Shown in pieces: positions 16,364 to 25,026 of a stretch of 64,000 nt of DNA. The DNA lies in NCBI GenBank assembly GCA_006738865.1, contig AP019701.1, positions 978,501-1,042,500 of the forward strand, read 5' to 3'. The notes beneath the pieces are model-generated. The model ran no database searches. It saw nothing but the letters and a program-made list of their open reading frames with translations, and was not told the origin of the DNA. Each line of letters begins with the position of its first letter. Within the stretch, counting starts at the first letter, position 1. The stretch comes from Allostella sp. ATCC 35155. GTDB lineage: Bacteria > Pseudomonadota > Alphaproteobacteria > ATCC43930 > Allostellaceae. Position numbers and translations under genes: made by a program.

Positions 16364-17899
16364 ATGCCGAACGCCGACGACTCCATCCTGCCACCCGACG
16401 GAACCCTGCCGTCCGGGCTGGTCAGCCCCGTGCAGGAACGCCTGCTGGCGATCATCTACGGGCCCGAGGATGCGGCGCCGGCGCTGTTCGACGCGTGGCA
16501 GGCGGAGGTCGACATGACCGACCTCGACGACGGCTGCTACCGGCTCTATCCCCACCTCTATCATCGGGTGCGCGCCTTCGCGCCCGATCACCCGTTTCTC
16601 GGCCGCCTCAAGGGGCTCTTCCGCCGGGCGCTCTATCGCAACCACCTCCTGTTCGAGTGGGCGCGCACCGTCGTCGGGCGGCTCGGCGAGGCGGGCATCG
16701 ACTGCATCGTCCTCAAGGGCGCGGCGCTGGTGCGCTCGATCGGCTTCTCGCCCGGCTTCCGGCCGATGGCCGACGTCGACCTGCTGGTCCGCACCCGCGA
16801 CGCCCGCCGTGCGCTGGCGACGGCCGACCCGCTCTTCGGTCCGGTTGCGGACGATTCGCTCCTGTCCGACCTGCATCTCCATCTCCGCCACGGGTTCGCG
16901 GTCATGGACGACCGCCGCATGCAGATCGACCTGCACTGGCGGCTTGCCGGAACCTGGGCGCCGGGCGAGGATCCGGACGCGCCCTTCTGGGCGACGGCGC
17001 AGCCGATCGACCTGCGCGGGGTGCGGGCCCATGCCCTGGCGCCGACCGAGCAGCTCTTCCACATCGTCGTTCACGGCATTCCGCGCAATCCGGTGCCGAC
17101 GATCCGCTGGATCTCCGATTCCATCGACCTGCTGGCCGCCGAGCAGGATCGCATCGACTGGGACCGCCTGGTGACCCTCGCCCGGACCCTGCGGCAGCGC
17201 CCGGCCATGCGGATGGCGCTCGGCTATCTCCGTGCCCGCTTTGGCGCGGCGGTGCCGACGGCCGCGCTCGCCGCGCTCGATCCGCCCTATGCTCCGGCCG
17301 AGGCGGCCGAGTTCGCCATCCGCGGCCGGCCCTGGGGGTCGCCGATCCGGGCGGCCGAGGTCGAGAAGCTGCTGCCGCACCGCCTGGCGCTCCTGGAGAA
17401 GCGGCTGCCGGAGCGGCGACGGATCGCCTTCCTGCCCGACCGCATGGCGTCCGGCGCCATCCATGCCTGGCTCGATCGGCTCGGGTTCGACCATATCCGC
17501 GAGCACGGGCCGCAATCGCCGGTCACGGCGGTGGTGCGGCGCGACGTGCTCGCCTCCGACGGCTGGCAGCGCCGGGAGGAGGCGGGCTTCGAGGGCCTGT
17601 TCCGCACCGGCCATTCCGTCACCGTCGAGGGGCGGAACTGGCCGGTCTTCGCCACCGTCCGGCCGGAGCCGGGCGGGCGCTGGGGCATGCGCGTCTTCGA
17701 CACCTCGCTGACCGACTGGCCCCAGGGCGCCGCCGTCTTCCGCTTTGATGCCGCAATGGGCTTCCTCCAGGCGAGCCTGCTCGGGCCGGACGACCTGCTG
17801 CCGACCCCCCATCTCGGCGGCTGGGCGGGCTTTCCCGACCGGGCGATCCCGCTGCCGTCCGCCGACGATCAGGCCGAGCGCTTGCCGCCCGCGCCGTAG
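16364..17899 (+). CDS. Nucleotidyltransferase-family protein, copy 2
   Basis: 511-residue paralogue of the protein at 12972. Matching blocks include [49 protein letters not shown] (D137/D139), [45 protein letters not shown] and, near the C-terminus, MRVFDTSLTDWP. ATG 16364 is chosen because it aligns with copy 1; it adds a short Pro-rich N-terminus. Probably the last gene of the cassette NTase-CobW-protease-NTase. Its 3' end overlaps the convergent DUF169-like gene by 31 nt. Biochemical role unknown. Confidence 0.7.
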   Translation: MPNADDSILPPDGTLPSGLVSPVQERLLAIIYGPEDAAPALFDAWQAEVDMTDLDDGCYRLYPHLYHRVRAFAPDHPFLGRLKGLFRRALYRNHLLFEWARTVVGRLGEAGIDCIVLKGAALVRSIGFSPGFRPMADVDLLVRTRDARRALATADPLFGPVADDSLLSDLHLHLRHGFAVMDDRRMQIDLHWRLAGTWAPGEDPDAPFWATAQPIDLRGVRAHALAPTEQLFHIVVHGIPRNPVPTIRWISDSIDLLAAEQDRIDWDRLVTLARTLRQRPAMRMALGYLRARFGAAVPTAALAALDPPYAPAEAAEFAIRGRPWGSPIRAAEVEKLLPHRLALLEKRLPERRRIAFLPDRMASGAIHAWLDRLGFDHIREHGPQSPVTAVVRRDVLASDGWQRREEAGFEGLFRTGHSVTVEGRNWPVFATVRPEPGGRWGMRVFDTSLTDWPQGAAVFRFDAAMGFLQASLLGPDDLLPTPHLGGWAGFPDRAIPLPSADDQAERLPPAP

Positions 17900-18684
17900 C
17901 TCACATCCATGCCCTCGGCGGGGTCCATGTTGGCGCCGTAGGGCGGGATCGGATAGCGCAGCCCGACCTTGGACAGCGCCTCCAGCCCCTCGACGCCGCG
18001 ACGGAACTCGTCGGGCGGGCAGGCGACCAGCATCTCGTCGTCGGCGACCCCGCCATAGCGGCGCTCGGCATAGCAGGGGATCGAGATCGAGGTCTTTCGC
18101 GTGGCCAGCGCGCGGCCCCAGGAATCGGCGCAGGCGCTCTCGCCGGTGATGCTCATGTCGTAGCGCTTGTAGCGGCCATGCTGCAGGCCGTTGACGAAGA
18201 GGATCGTCTGGCCGGGCGTGCCGTAGAAGAGGCAGATGTCCGGCGGGTCGAGGCGGGCCGAGCGCAGCGGCGAGACGACGAGGCCGACATGACGGCCCGG
18301 GGCGACCCGCGGCATGGTCGCCTGATGGAGCCGGGCATTCTCCAGGTCGGCGAACCAGACGCCCGCCATCTTCTGCCCCGACAGGTACTCCTCGCTCGGC
18401 GCGTTGAGGCCGATGACACCGCCGCAATTGCTCCATGGCCGCACATTCTCGTGCTGGATGCCGATGGTGAGGCCCGCGACGCGCGCCTGGGTCACGAGCT
18501 GGCAGGTGGAGAAATGCCGGCCCGTCCGCGGCCGGCGCAGCCCGGGCACGGCGTCGAAGCTCGCCTGATCGTCGAAGTGCCGCATGCCGATCGGCAGCGT
18601 GCGCAGGCGCAGCAGCGTCTCCAGCCGCTGCGCCAGGTCCTTCAGCTCCTCGGCGGTCGGCAGGGGAACCTTCTTGCGGGCCAT
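17869..18684 (-). CDS. DUF169-family protein
   Basis: 271 residues from ATG 18684; the longer frame adds 49 Arg/Pro-rich residues that look non-coding. It resembles the uncharacterised DUF169 family: an N-terminal helix (AEELKDLAQRLETLLRL), then LPIGMRHF, STCQLVTQAR, ENVRPWSNCGGVIGL, ILFVNGLQHGRYKRYDMSITGESACADS and CYAERRYGGVADDEMLVACPPDEFRRGVEGLEAL. Several conserved Cys could bind metal, but no function is established. No clear operon partner: the nucleotidyltransferase is convergent and the SDR divergent. Confidence 0.65.
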   Translation of the reverse strand: MARKKVPLPTAEELKDLAQRLETLLRLRTLPIGMRHFDDQASFDAVPGLRRPRTGRHFSTCQLVTQARVAGLTIGIQHENVRPWSNCGGVIGLNAPSEEYLSGQKMAGVWFADLENARLHQATMPRVAPGRHVGLVVSPLRSARLDPPDICLFYGTPGQTILFVNGLQHGRYKRYDMSITGESACADSWGRALATRKTSISIPCYAERRYGGVADDEMLVACPPDEFRRGVEGLEALSKVGLRYPIPPYGANMDPAEGMDVSYGAGGKRSA

Positions 18685-18790
18685 GGGCGTCCTCCTCGGG
18701 GGTCTTCGTTGCCGCGATCTTGCCCCGGGCGACCGGCCGCCGCGAGACGGATTTCCGCTATCATGCCGGCGACGCAGCGAAGGAGGGGCC

Positions 18791-19537
18791 ATGGACGCGG
18801 TGCTGGTCGTGACGGGGGCGGGGCGCGGCATCGGCGCGGCGGTGGCGCGGCAGGCGGCCCGCGCCGGCTGGCGGGTCGCCGTCCACTACGGCAGTTCGGC
18901 CGCGCCCGCCGCCGCGCTGGTTGATGAGATTCGCGCGGCCGGCGGCACGGCCGAGGCCTTCCAGGCGGAGATCTCCGACCCGGCGGCGGTCGCGGCGCTC
19001 TTCGCGGCGGTCGACGGGCGCCTCGGCCGGACGGGCGCGCTCGTGAACAATGCCGGCATCATCGGCGGCAAGTTCTCGGTCCTGACGCCGGACGCGGGCG
19101 CGATCGAGCGCGTGCTGGCCGTCAATGTCGCCGGCACCTATTACGCGACGACCGAGGCGGCGCGGCGCATGGCGCGGAGCCGCGGCGGCGCGGGCGGCGC
19201 CATCGTCAACGTCTCCTCGGTCGTCTCGCGCACCGGCGGGCTGCCGGAGGAGACCCACTATGCCGCGAGCAAGGGCGCGGTCGACGCGCTGACCCTGGGC
19301 CTCGCGCGCGAACTGGCGCCGGAGGGCATCCGCGTCAACGCCGTGCGGCCGGGGATCATCGAGACCGACATCCACGACGTCCATGGCGGGCGCGCGTTCC
19401 TGGCCGGATTCGGCCCGCAGATTCCCGCCGGACGTCCCGGAACGGCCGAGGAGGTCGCGGCCACCGTGCTCTGGCTGCTGTCCCCGGATGCCGGCTACGT
19501 CACCGGCGCATTGTTCGATATCGCCGGAGGGCGCTAG
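18791..19537 (+). CDS. Short-chain dehydrogenase/reductase
   Basis: 248-residue NAD(P)-dependent oxidoreductase of the classical SDR family. VVTGAGRGIGAAVARQAARAG is the Rossmann TGxxxGIG motif, NNAGIIGG the structural NNAG, and SSVVSRTGGLPEETHYAASKGAVDAL contains the catalytic Ser and YxxxK. VRPGIIETDIH is the usual post-active-site loop. A perfect AGGAGG ribosome site lies just before ATG 18791. The last 54 codons (from 19376) recur as a broken copy at 21554-21708. Substrate unknown; 3-oxoacyl-reductase-like enzymes share these features. Confidence 0.88.
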   Translation: MDAVLVVTGAGRGIGAAVARQAARAGWRVAVHYGSSAAPAAALVDEIRAAGGTAEAFQAEISDPAAVAALFAAVDGRLGRTGALVNNAGIIGGKFSVLTPDAGAIERVLAVNVAGTYYATTEAARRMARSRGGAGGAIVNVSSVVSRTGGLPEETHYAASKGAVDALTLGLARELAPEGIRVNAVRPGIIETDIHDVHGGRAFLAGFGPQIPAGRPGTAEEVAATVLWLLSPDAGYVTGALFDIAGGR

Positions 19538-19549
19538 GGCGGGGCGCCG

Positions 19550-21121
19550 CTAGGGATGGTGCGTGCGCAGGCGCTGCTCGTACTCGTCGATAGGCAGTGC
19601 CCTGGAGAACAGCCATCCCTGGGCCAGTGACACGCCGCGCGCCCGCAGGAAATCAACCTGCCCGGGCGCTTCCACGCCTTCGGCAATCACCGTGATGCCG
19701 CGTTCCTGGGCCAGTTCGATGATGTGCGCGATGGTCTGCTTGCGCGGCTCGCATTCGCTGGCGCCCGCCATGAAGACGCGGTCGATCTTGATGCAGTCGA
19801 GGTGCAGGGATTCGAGATAGGCGAGATTGGAGTAGCCGACGCCGAAGTCATCGGCGGCCACGGAATGCCCGGCCGCCCGCAACTCGGCGATCGCGTGACG
19901 CGCCTCGTCGGTGTCGACGATCTCGCGCTCGGTCAGTTCGAGATGGACGCTGCGCGGCGCGATCCCATGGCGGTGCAGCAGGCCGGACAGCGTCTTGCGA
20001 ATGGCCGGCGAGCGCAGATCCGATCCCGTCATGTTCAGGCTGACGAAGATGTCGGGTCGCTGCCGAAGGATCGGCGCCATGTCGGCGAGCGCGATGGACA
20101 TCACGCGCGTCGTGATCTGCTCCATCAGCCCATGGCGCTCGGCGATCGGAATGAATATCGCAGGCGCGACCCATTCGCCGCCGGGGCGGCGCCAGCGCAC
20201 GAGCGCTTCCGCACCGACCCAGCGTTCCGTCGCGAGGTCGACGATCGGCTGGTAATGCACGACGATCTCGCTCCGCCGCAGCCCGCCGCGCAGGAGGGCC
20301 TGCATCGAGCCGTTTCGCTGCATCGCCAGGTATCCGGCCAGAACCAGTGCGCAGCCCGCAATCAGCCCGACCGGAGTCAGCAGCAGCGCCAGCCGGCTGG
20401 CGTCGCGGGCGACTTCGGCGGCGGGCATGGCGGCATAGGCCGCGAAGTCGGCCGTGGCGCTGCGCCGCCACGCGACGATATGCCCTTCCGTGACGCGCGT
20501 GCCGCGGTCCTCTTCCGAGGTCCGGGCCCAGGATGCCCACTCGGGATTCGGAGAACCACGCGCGGTCAGAACCCTGCCGGTCGAGTGCGCGAGCACCGCG
20601 AGCGTCACGAGCGGATTGTCCTCGGCCGCGGCGGTGGCCTCGCCCGGGCTGACGAGGGCGGTGTAGCCACTCTCGTCGGATGCCAGCAGGAGCCGCGTCC
20701 CGGGCGCGATCGAGAGTTCCCGCTCGAGCCGGATCTCGACGGCGACGCTGCTGCGATAGTCGATCGGTCCGACGGGCACCGACGAACCGTGCTGTCCCCA
20801 GGACGAGCATTTGAGTTCGTCGCCCGCGACATAGCCCGCGCCGGCGATCCGGACGTCGATCGCGACGGCGCGCATCAGCGTCTGACTGGCCGCGGAGCAC
20901 GGCCTCGAGCCGGAGGCCTTCAGCGCGGCGAACACGGTCTGGACGCGCTGCCGGGTTCGCTCCGTGCGCTGCAGAACCTCGTCGGCCAGCCGCTCGACTC
21001 GCTCGCGATGCCAATCGAGAGCCTGCTCGCGAGCGACCGCGACGCTGATCGCGATCAGCGCCGCAATGGCCGCGAGCCCGACCAACCCCGCCGCTATGCT
21101 CCGCCTGTCGATCTCCAGCAT
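19550..21121 (-). CDS. CSS-motif EAL-domain c-di-GMP phosphodiesterase, copy 1
   Basis: 523-residue inner-membrane phosphodiesterase degrading cyclic di-GMP. TM1 is at about residues 8-30 and TM2 at 244-266; between them lies a periplasmic CSS-motif sensor with Cys75 and C105-S-S, the pair whose disulfide state controls E. coli PdeC-type enzymes. The cytoplasmic EAL domain has E305-A-L, SLNMTGSDL, ELTERE, DDFGVGYSNL, KIDRVF, AEGVE and QGWLFS, so all catalytic residues appear present. It is a diverged paralogue of the gene at 21667. Neither gene has a GGDEF domain. Confidence 0.88.
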   Translation of the reverse strand: MLEIDRRSIAAGLVGLAAIAALIAISVAVAREQALDWHRERVERLADEVLQRTERTRQRVQTVFAALKASGSRPCSAASQTLMRAVAIDVRIAGAGYVAGDELKCSSWGQHGSSVPVGPIDYRSSVAVEIRLERELSIAPGTRLLLASDESGYTALVSPGEATAAAEDNPLVTLAVLAHSTGRVLTARGSPNPEWASWARTSEEDRGTRVTEGHIVAWRRSATADFAAYAAMPAAEVARDASRLALLLTPVGLIAGCALVLAGYLAMQRNGSMQALLRGGLRRSEIVVHYQPIVDLATERWVGAEALVRWRRPGGEWVAPAIFIPIAERHGLMEQITTRVMSIALADMAPILRQRPDIFVSLNMTGSDLRSPAIRKTLSGLLHRHGIAPRSVHLELTEREIVDTDEARHAIAELRAAGHSVAADDFGVGYSNLAYLESLHLDCIKIDRVFMAGASECEPRKQTIAHIIELAQERGITVIAEGVEAPGQVDFLRARGVSLAQGWLFSRALPIDEYEQRLRTHHP

Positions 21122-21236
21122 CCGATCGGCAGCGTCCCCCGTCGTCGCGCCGGGAACTACTGCGCGCTCGATTCCACGCTTGCGTCAATATCCCGCGGTG
21201 ACCCTCGCCCGACCGTCGATGCTTCGGCCAGCGGCA

Positions 21237-21550
21237 CTATTCCTTGCCGGCTTCCAGGAGGATCGGCTGCCCGTGCGGCGTCGCCCGCACCGCGCGGTCC
21301 CAGGCGTCGCGGCGGGCCGTCATCTCGGCCGGCCCGACCGCGCCCTTCGCGGCGGCGAGCCGCTCCAGTGCCGCCAGCCAGTGGCGATAGTAGGTGTCGC
21401 CATGGTCGGGGTCGCCGCGATCCTGGGCGGCAGCGATCTCCTCCGACAGGGTGGTGGCCCATTCCTTCCAGGTGAAGAGGCCGCGCTCGTGGAGGCGCAC
21501 CGCCATCGCGAAGGCGGCGGCCTCCCACGGCTCGCGGAAGACGGGGCGGT
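21237..21550 (-). pseudogene. Truncated copy of nitrile hydratase activator gene
   Basis: On the minus strand this reads RPVFREPWEAAAFAMAVRLHERG..., matching the intact activator at 23356-23736 almost base for base over about 290 bp (I count about 7 mismatches between 21256-21546 and 23391-23690). The start codon and first 20 or so codons are gone: homology stops at 21547-21550, where SDR-derived sequence begins. The C-terminus differs (ends LLEAGKE). An internal ATG at 21506 would still give 89 residues, but the N-terminus is missing and no ribosome site is evident. Confidence 0.8.
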
Positions 21551-21553
21551 CAT

Positions 21554-21708
21554 GACGTCCATGGCGGGCGGGCGTTCCTGGCCGGCTTCGGCGCGGGGAT
21601 CCCGGCCGGACGTCCGGGGACTGCGGATGCGGTCGTCGCGACGGTGTTGTCGCTGCGGTCGGCCGCCTATGTCACCGGGGCGTTTCCCGATATTGCCGGC
21701 GGGCGCTG
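21554..21708 (+). pseudogene. Orphan 3' fragment of the SDR gene
   Basis: Reads DVHGGRAFLAGFGAGIPAG and on to VTGAFPDIAGGR-stop, in frame and clearly homologous to the last 54 codons of the SDR at 18791-19537 (from 19376), with a 2-codon deletion after the TVL block and many substitutions. No start or ribosome site is present. It abuts the truncated activator copy and its end overlaps the 3' end of the second EAL gene on the other strand. Confidence 0.8.
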
Positions 21709-23289
21709 AACGCCCGCGACCGGACGCCCGAGGAGGGCTTGCTCCAGTTCATCGATGGGCATGGCTCTGGCGAAGAACCAACCCTGGCCGAACTCCACTC
21801 CATGCTCCTTCAGAAACGCCAGTTGCTGCTCGCTTTCGATGCCCTCGACGATCAGCCGGATGTTGCGCTCCTGCACCATCTCGATCATGTGGGCGATCGT
21901 CTGCTTTCGCCCTGTCTGGAAGTGTTCGGGGGTCAGGAACAGCCGATCGATCTTGATGCAGTCGAGATTGAAACCTTCAAGGTAGAAAAGGTTGGCATAG
22001 CCGACGCCGAAATCGTCGGCGGCAATCTCCACTCCAAGGACCCGGTACGCCCCGATGGCTTGACTGATTTCCTCGCTGTCCGCGGGTTCTCGTTCGGTCA
22101 ACTCGATATGAATGTTCTTTGGCTGCAGTCCATGCCGTTGGACGCACTCGCGGAGATGGGAGCGCAATTGGTGGGACATCAGTTCGGACGCCCCCATATT
22201 GAGCGCGACGAAGAAGTCGGGATCGCGACCGACGATGGGAGCTATCTCGCCCGTCGCGATCTCGACGACGCGCCGGGTGAGCAGTCCCAAGAGGCCGTGT
22301 CGCTCGGCGATCGGAATGAAGATGTCCGGGGCGACCTCCTCGCCGCTCGGCCGGCGCCATCGCAGCAGCGCCTCGACGCCGACCCATCTCCCGGTCGAAA
22401 GGTTCACGATCGGCTGGTAATGGACGCGGAGTTCATTCCGCCGGATTGCGGCCCGCAGCACCGACTGGAGGGAACTGTTCTGCTGCACCGTATAGTAGCC
22501 GGCCAGGAACAATATGCTGCCGGCCAGTAGCCCCACGGGAGTGAGTATAAACACGATCTGCTCGATCTCGCGGGACAGCTGTGACCGATGAATTGCCGCA
22601 ACTGCCACGAGATCCCAGGTAGCGCTGGCGCGCCACGCTACGATGTGCTCGGGATGGAGGTTCCAGCCACCCAATCCGTCGGACTCCGACGCTTCCCTCA
22701 TCCACTCCTGCTCGAAGCTGCCTCGCATTGCGAGCGGTTGTCCGCTCCGACGTGCGGACACATACAGCGAGACGCTGGGATCCTCCTCGGCGATTGCGAT
22801 CGTGCGTTCGGGATAGATCAAACTGGCATAGCCGCGCGGGTTGGCTACGAGCAGGAGCCGGGGACCGGGCGCATTCGGCAACTCGCGTCGGGTCCGGACA
22901 TCGATGCCGAATTGGCCGCGATAGTCCGGAGGGCCCACCGGTACGCCGTTGTCATGTCGTCCGAAGGACGAACAGAGGAGCATGTCTTCGGCAATGAATC
23001 CGACACCCGCCAGATGATCGGAGCCGAGGGCAACGGCGCGCATCTCCGTGAGGCCGCGGTCCGAGCACGGAGCGGCGTCGATCTTGTCGAGCCGCGCGAA
23101 GGCTGCACCCAGTTGCCGACGGATAGCCTCTGCGCGCGATAGAACCGTCTCGGCCAGATGCTCGGCCCGGTCCCGCTGCCGATTCAGGCCCTGCTGTTGC
23201 GCGATAAACATGCTTGCACCGATGGGCGCGGCAATCGCGGCTACGCCGATTAGCCCAATTACGACGCGTCGCGCGCCGATAGCCCCCAT
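21667..23289 (-). CDS. CSS-motif EAL-domain c-di-GMP phosphodiesterase, copy 2
   Basis: 540 residues from ATG 23289, which aligns with the start of copy 1 (MGAIGARRVVIGLIGVAAIAAPIG against MLEIDRRSIAAGLVGLAAIAAL); a longer frame from 23352 is less likely. Same layout: two TM segments around a periplasmic CSS domain (Cys75, C106-S-S) and a C-terminal EAL domain with EALLRW, ALNMGASEL, ELTEREP, DDFGVGYANL, KIDRLF, VEGIE and QGWFFA, so catalysis looks intact. The C-terminal tail GVQRPPAISGNAPVT reads antisense through the SDR fragment and so was probably gained after the rearrangement. Codon use looks less GC-rich than neighbouring genes. Confidence 0.87.
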   Translation of the reverse strand: MGAIGARRVVIGLIGVAAIAAPIGASMFIAQQQGLNRQRDRAEHLAETVLSRAEAIRRQLGAAFARLDKIDAAPCSDRGLTEMRAVALGSDHLAGVGFIAEDMLLCSSFGRHDNGVPVGPPDYRGQFGIDVRTRRELPNAPGPRLLLVANPRGYASLIYPERTIAIAEEDPSVSLYVSARRSGQPLAMRGSFEQEWMREASESDGLGGWNLHPEHIVAWRASATWDLVAVAAIHRSQLSREIEQIVFILTPVGLLAGSILFLAGYYTVQQNSSLQSVLRAAIRRNELRVHYQPIVNLSTGRWVGVEALLRWRRPSGEEVAPDIFIPIAERHGLLGLLTRRVVEIATGEIAPIVGRDPDFFVALNMGASELMSHQLRSHLRECVQRHGLQPKNIHIELTEREPADSEEISQAIGAYRVLGVEIAADDFGVGYANLFYLEGFNLDCIKIDRLFLTPEHFQTGRKQTIAHMIEMVQERNIRLIVEGIESEQQLAFLKEHGVEFGQGWFFARAMPIDELEQALLGRPVAGVQRPPAISGNAPVT

Positions 23290-23355
23290 GCAGCACCTAA
23301 CCTTCGACCGTAAATTATGATAATAATGGCTTTCATTGATCGAGCCCGTCAATCG
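23290..23355 (-). promoter_or_regulatory. AT-rich leader of the second EAL gene
   Basis: This 66-nt gap between the activator stop and the EAL start contains TAAATTATGATAATAATGG at 23311-23329, markedly AT-rich for this genome. On the minus strand it gives several possible -10 elements (TATCAT, CATAAT) and a ribosome-site-like AAGGTTAGG before the ATG. I cannot fix a -35, so this is a promoter candidate only. Confidence 0.35.
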
Positions 23356-23736
23356 CTACGGCCGATGCGCGCAGGAGCGCGGGTCGTTGGCGAGGAGGAT
23401 CGGCTGCCCGTGCGGCGTCGCCCGCACCGCGCGGTCCCAGGCGTCGCGGCGGGCCGTCATCTCGGCCGGCCCGACCGCGCCCTTGGCGGCGACGAGCCGC
23501 TCCAGTGCCGCCAGCCAGTGGCGATAGTAGGTGTCGCCATGGTCGGGATCGCCGCGATCCTGGGCGGCGGCGATCTCCTCCGACAGGGTGGCGGCCCACT
23601 CCTTCCAGGTGAAGAGGCCGCGCTCGTGGAGGCGCACCGCCATTGCGAAGGCGGCGGCCTCCCACGGCTCGCGGAAGACGGGGCCGTCGCCGTCGCGGGG
23701 GATCGCGGGCGATTGCGCCAGGTCGGTCGTCGTCAT
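23356..23736 (-). CDS. Nitrile hydratase activator (P14K-type accessory protein)
   Basis: 126-residue accessory protein, related to the N-terminus of the NHase beta subunit, that loads metal into the alpha subunit in cobalt-type enzymes. It begins [20 protein letters not shown] and carries FREPWEAAAFAMAVRLHERG, FTWKEWAATLSEEIAAA and GDTYYRHWLAALERL, which define the family. Start ATG 23736 overlaps the beta-subunit stop as ATGA. It is last in the operon alpha-beta-activator; a nearly identical truncated copy lies at 21237-21550. Confidence 0.88.
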   Translation of the reverse strand: MTTTDLAQSPAIPRDGDGPVFREPWEAAAFAMAVRLHERGLFTWKEWAATLSEEIAAAQDRGDPDHGDTYYRHWLAALERLVAAKGAVGPAEMTARRDAWDRAVRATPHGQPILLANDPRSCAHRP

Positions 23737-24386
23737 GCCGGCTCCAGATAGGGTTCCCAGAGATCGACCACGACGCTGTCGGCCAGGGCGGCGTCCGGTC
23801 CCCAGAGGGTGCGGGCGGCGAAGCGCACCGCGTAGCAGCGCTCGGGCGCCTCGCCCTGGCCCATGCCGTTGCGGTCGGGGAAGACCTGGTGGCCATGGTC
23901 GCGGGCGACGACGCCCTCGTGCCCGCGGACATAGCGCGGCATTCTGGTATGGCCGCGGGGATGGAGGTTGCGGGCGCGCACCCGGTCGCCGACGCGAAAG
24001 CGAGGCTCGGCCTGGACGTCGCGCCGGGCGGACGCCCCGCGCGCCAGGATCGCCGGCACCCGCTCGGCAGGCACGGCCGGAACCGGGCCCGGCCCGGCGG
24101 CCCGGCCGCTGGCCAGTTCCTCCGCGTCGACGAGGCCGCGCTCGACCAGCAGCCGCTGCAGCCCGCGCAGCCACTGCTCGTAATAGGTCGCATTGAGGTA
24201 GGTGACGGGGTCGGTGTCCTCGCGGGCGAAGCGCGCCATGTCGATGTTCCACCGCCCCAGCATTCCCGCCGCCAGGGTGACGGCGAAGGCCCGGCGCTCC
24301 CACGGATGATGGAAGAGCGGCTCGTTCTCCTCGCGCAGGACCGGGCCGAAGCCGTCGATCCCGCCGAGGTCGTGGGCGCCGTTCAT
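23733..24386 (-). CDS. nthB: Nitrile hydratase beta subunit
   Basis: Beta subunit of nitrile hydratase (nitrile to amide), 217 residues. [16 protein letters not shown] is the hallmark N-terminus; [24 protein letters not shown] and [20 protein letters not shown] follow. The C-terminal SH3-like domain includes [26 protein letters not shown], with the Arg that contacts the oxidised Cys claw, and [10 protein letters not shown]. Both ends overlap neighbours by 4 nt (alpha stop/beta start, beta stop/activator start), so the subunits are translationally coupled. Confidence 0.93.
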   Translation of the reverse strand: MNGAHDLGGIDGFGPVLREENEPLFHHPWERRAFAVTLAAGMLGRWNIDMARFAREDTDPVTYLNATYYEQWLRGLQRLLVERGLVDAEELASGRAAGPGPVPAVPAERVPAILARGASARRDVQAEPRFRVGDRVRARNLHPRGHTRMPRYVRGHEGVVARDHGHQVFPDRNGMGQGEAPERCYAVRFAARTLWGPDAALADSVVVDLWEPYLEPA

Positions 24387-25012
24387 GCCGCCGCCCCGGC
24401 CGGCGGAAGCGGCTCGCCGACGCCGATCATCGAATCGCGGGTGACGAGTTCGGCCAGCGCGCCCTCGTCCAGGCCCTCGGTTCCGGGCGGGCGCTGCGGC
24501 AGGACGAGATAGCGCAGCTCGGCCGTCGAATCCCAGACCCGCACCTCGCGCTCCTCCGGCACCGCGACGCCGAATTCCGCCAGCACGGCGCGCGGCTCGC
24601 GCACGGCGCGGGCGCGGTAGGGCGCGGCCTTGTACCAGGCCGGCGGCAGGCCCAGCACCGGCCAGGGGTAGCAGGAGCAGAGCGTGCAGACGACGAGGTT
24701 GTGCACCGCCTCGGTGTTCTCGACGACGACCATGTCCTCGCCCTGGCGGCCGGTGAAGCCGAGTTCGGCGATCGCGGCGGTCGCGTCCTCGAGCAGGCGC
24801 GCCTTGTAGGCGGGGTCGCTCCAGGCGCGGGCGACGACCTGCGCGCCGTTGCGCGGCCCGACCTTGGTCTCGTAGGTCTGGATCAGCACCTCCAGCGCCG
24901 CGGGGTCGACCAGGCCTTTCTCGGTCAGCAGCGATTCCAGCGCCTTGACCCGCAGCTCGACCTCGCTCCAGCGTTCCTCGTGGTCGTGGTCGTGGTCGTG
25001 GTGGGCTCCCAT
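24383..25012 (-). CDS. nthA: Nitrile hydratase alpha subunit, cobalt type
   Basis: Catalytic alpha subunit, 209 residues from ATG 25012. The metal claw is C109-T-L-C112-S-C114 ([15 protein letters not shown]); Thr after the first Cys marks the cobalt class, where iron enzymes have Ser. Cys112 and Cys114 would be oxidised to sulfinic and sulfenic acids. The N-terminus [10 protein letters not shown] is unusually rich in His and Asp and may help bind metal. It lies 14 nt after the O-methyltransferase gene and overlaps nthB by 4 nt. No amidase gene, the usual partner, is present in the window. Confidence 0.93.
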   Translation of the reverse strand: MGAHHDHDHDHEERWSEVELRVKALESLLTEKGLVDPAALEVLIQTYETKVGPRNGAQVVARAWSDPAYKARLLEDATAAIAELGFTGRQGEDMVVVENTEAVHNLVVCTLCSCYPWPVLGLPPAWYKAAPYRARAVREPRAVLAEFGVAVPEEREVRVWDSTAELRYLVLPQRPPGTEGLDEGALAELVTRDSMIGVGEPLPPAGAAA

Positions 25013-25026
25013 GATCGGACCTCCCC

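Noticed and set aside
12972..17899. Nucleotidyltransferase pair as a toxin-antitoxin or anti-phage defence island
   Set aside because: Both proteins are long and paralogous, no small partner gene adjoins, and the neighbours are not defence families.
21237..21506. 89-residue ORF as a second working nitrile hydratase activator
   Set aside because: The N-terminal region and start codon of the family are missing and the break coincides with foreign SDR sequence, so it is treated as a remnant.
19376..23736. Transposon as the cause of the EAL/activator rearrangement
   Set aside because: No transposase, terminal inverted repeats or target-site duplication could be seen at the junctions.
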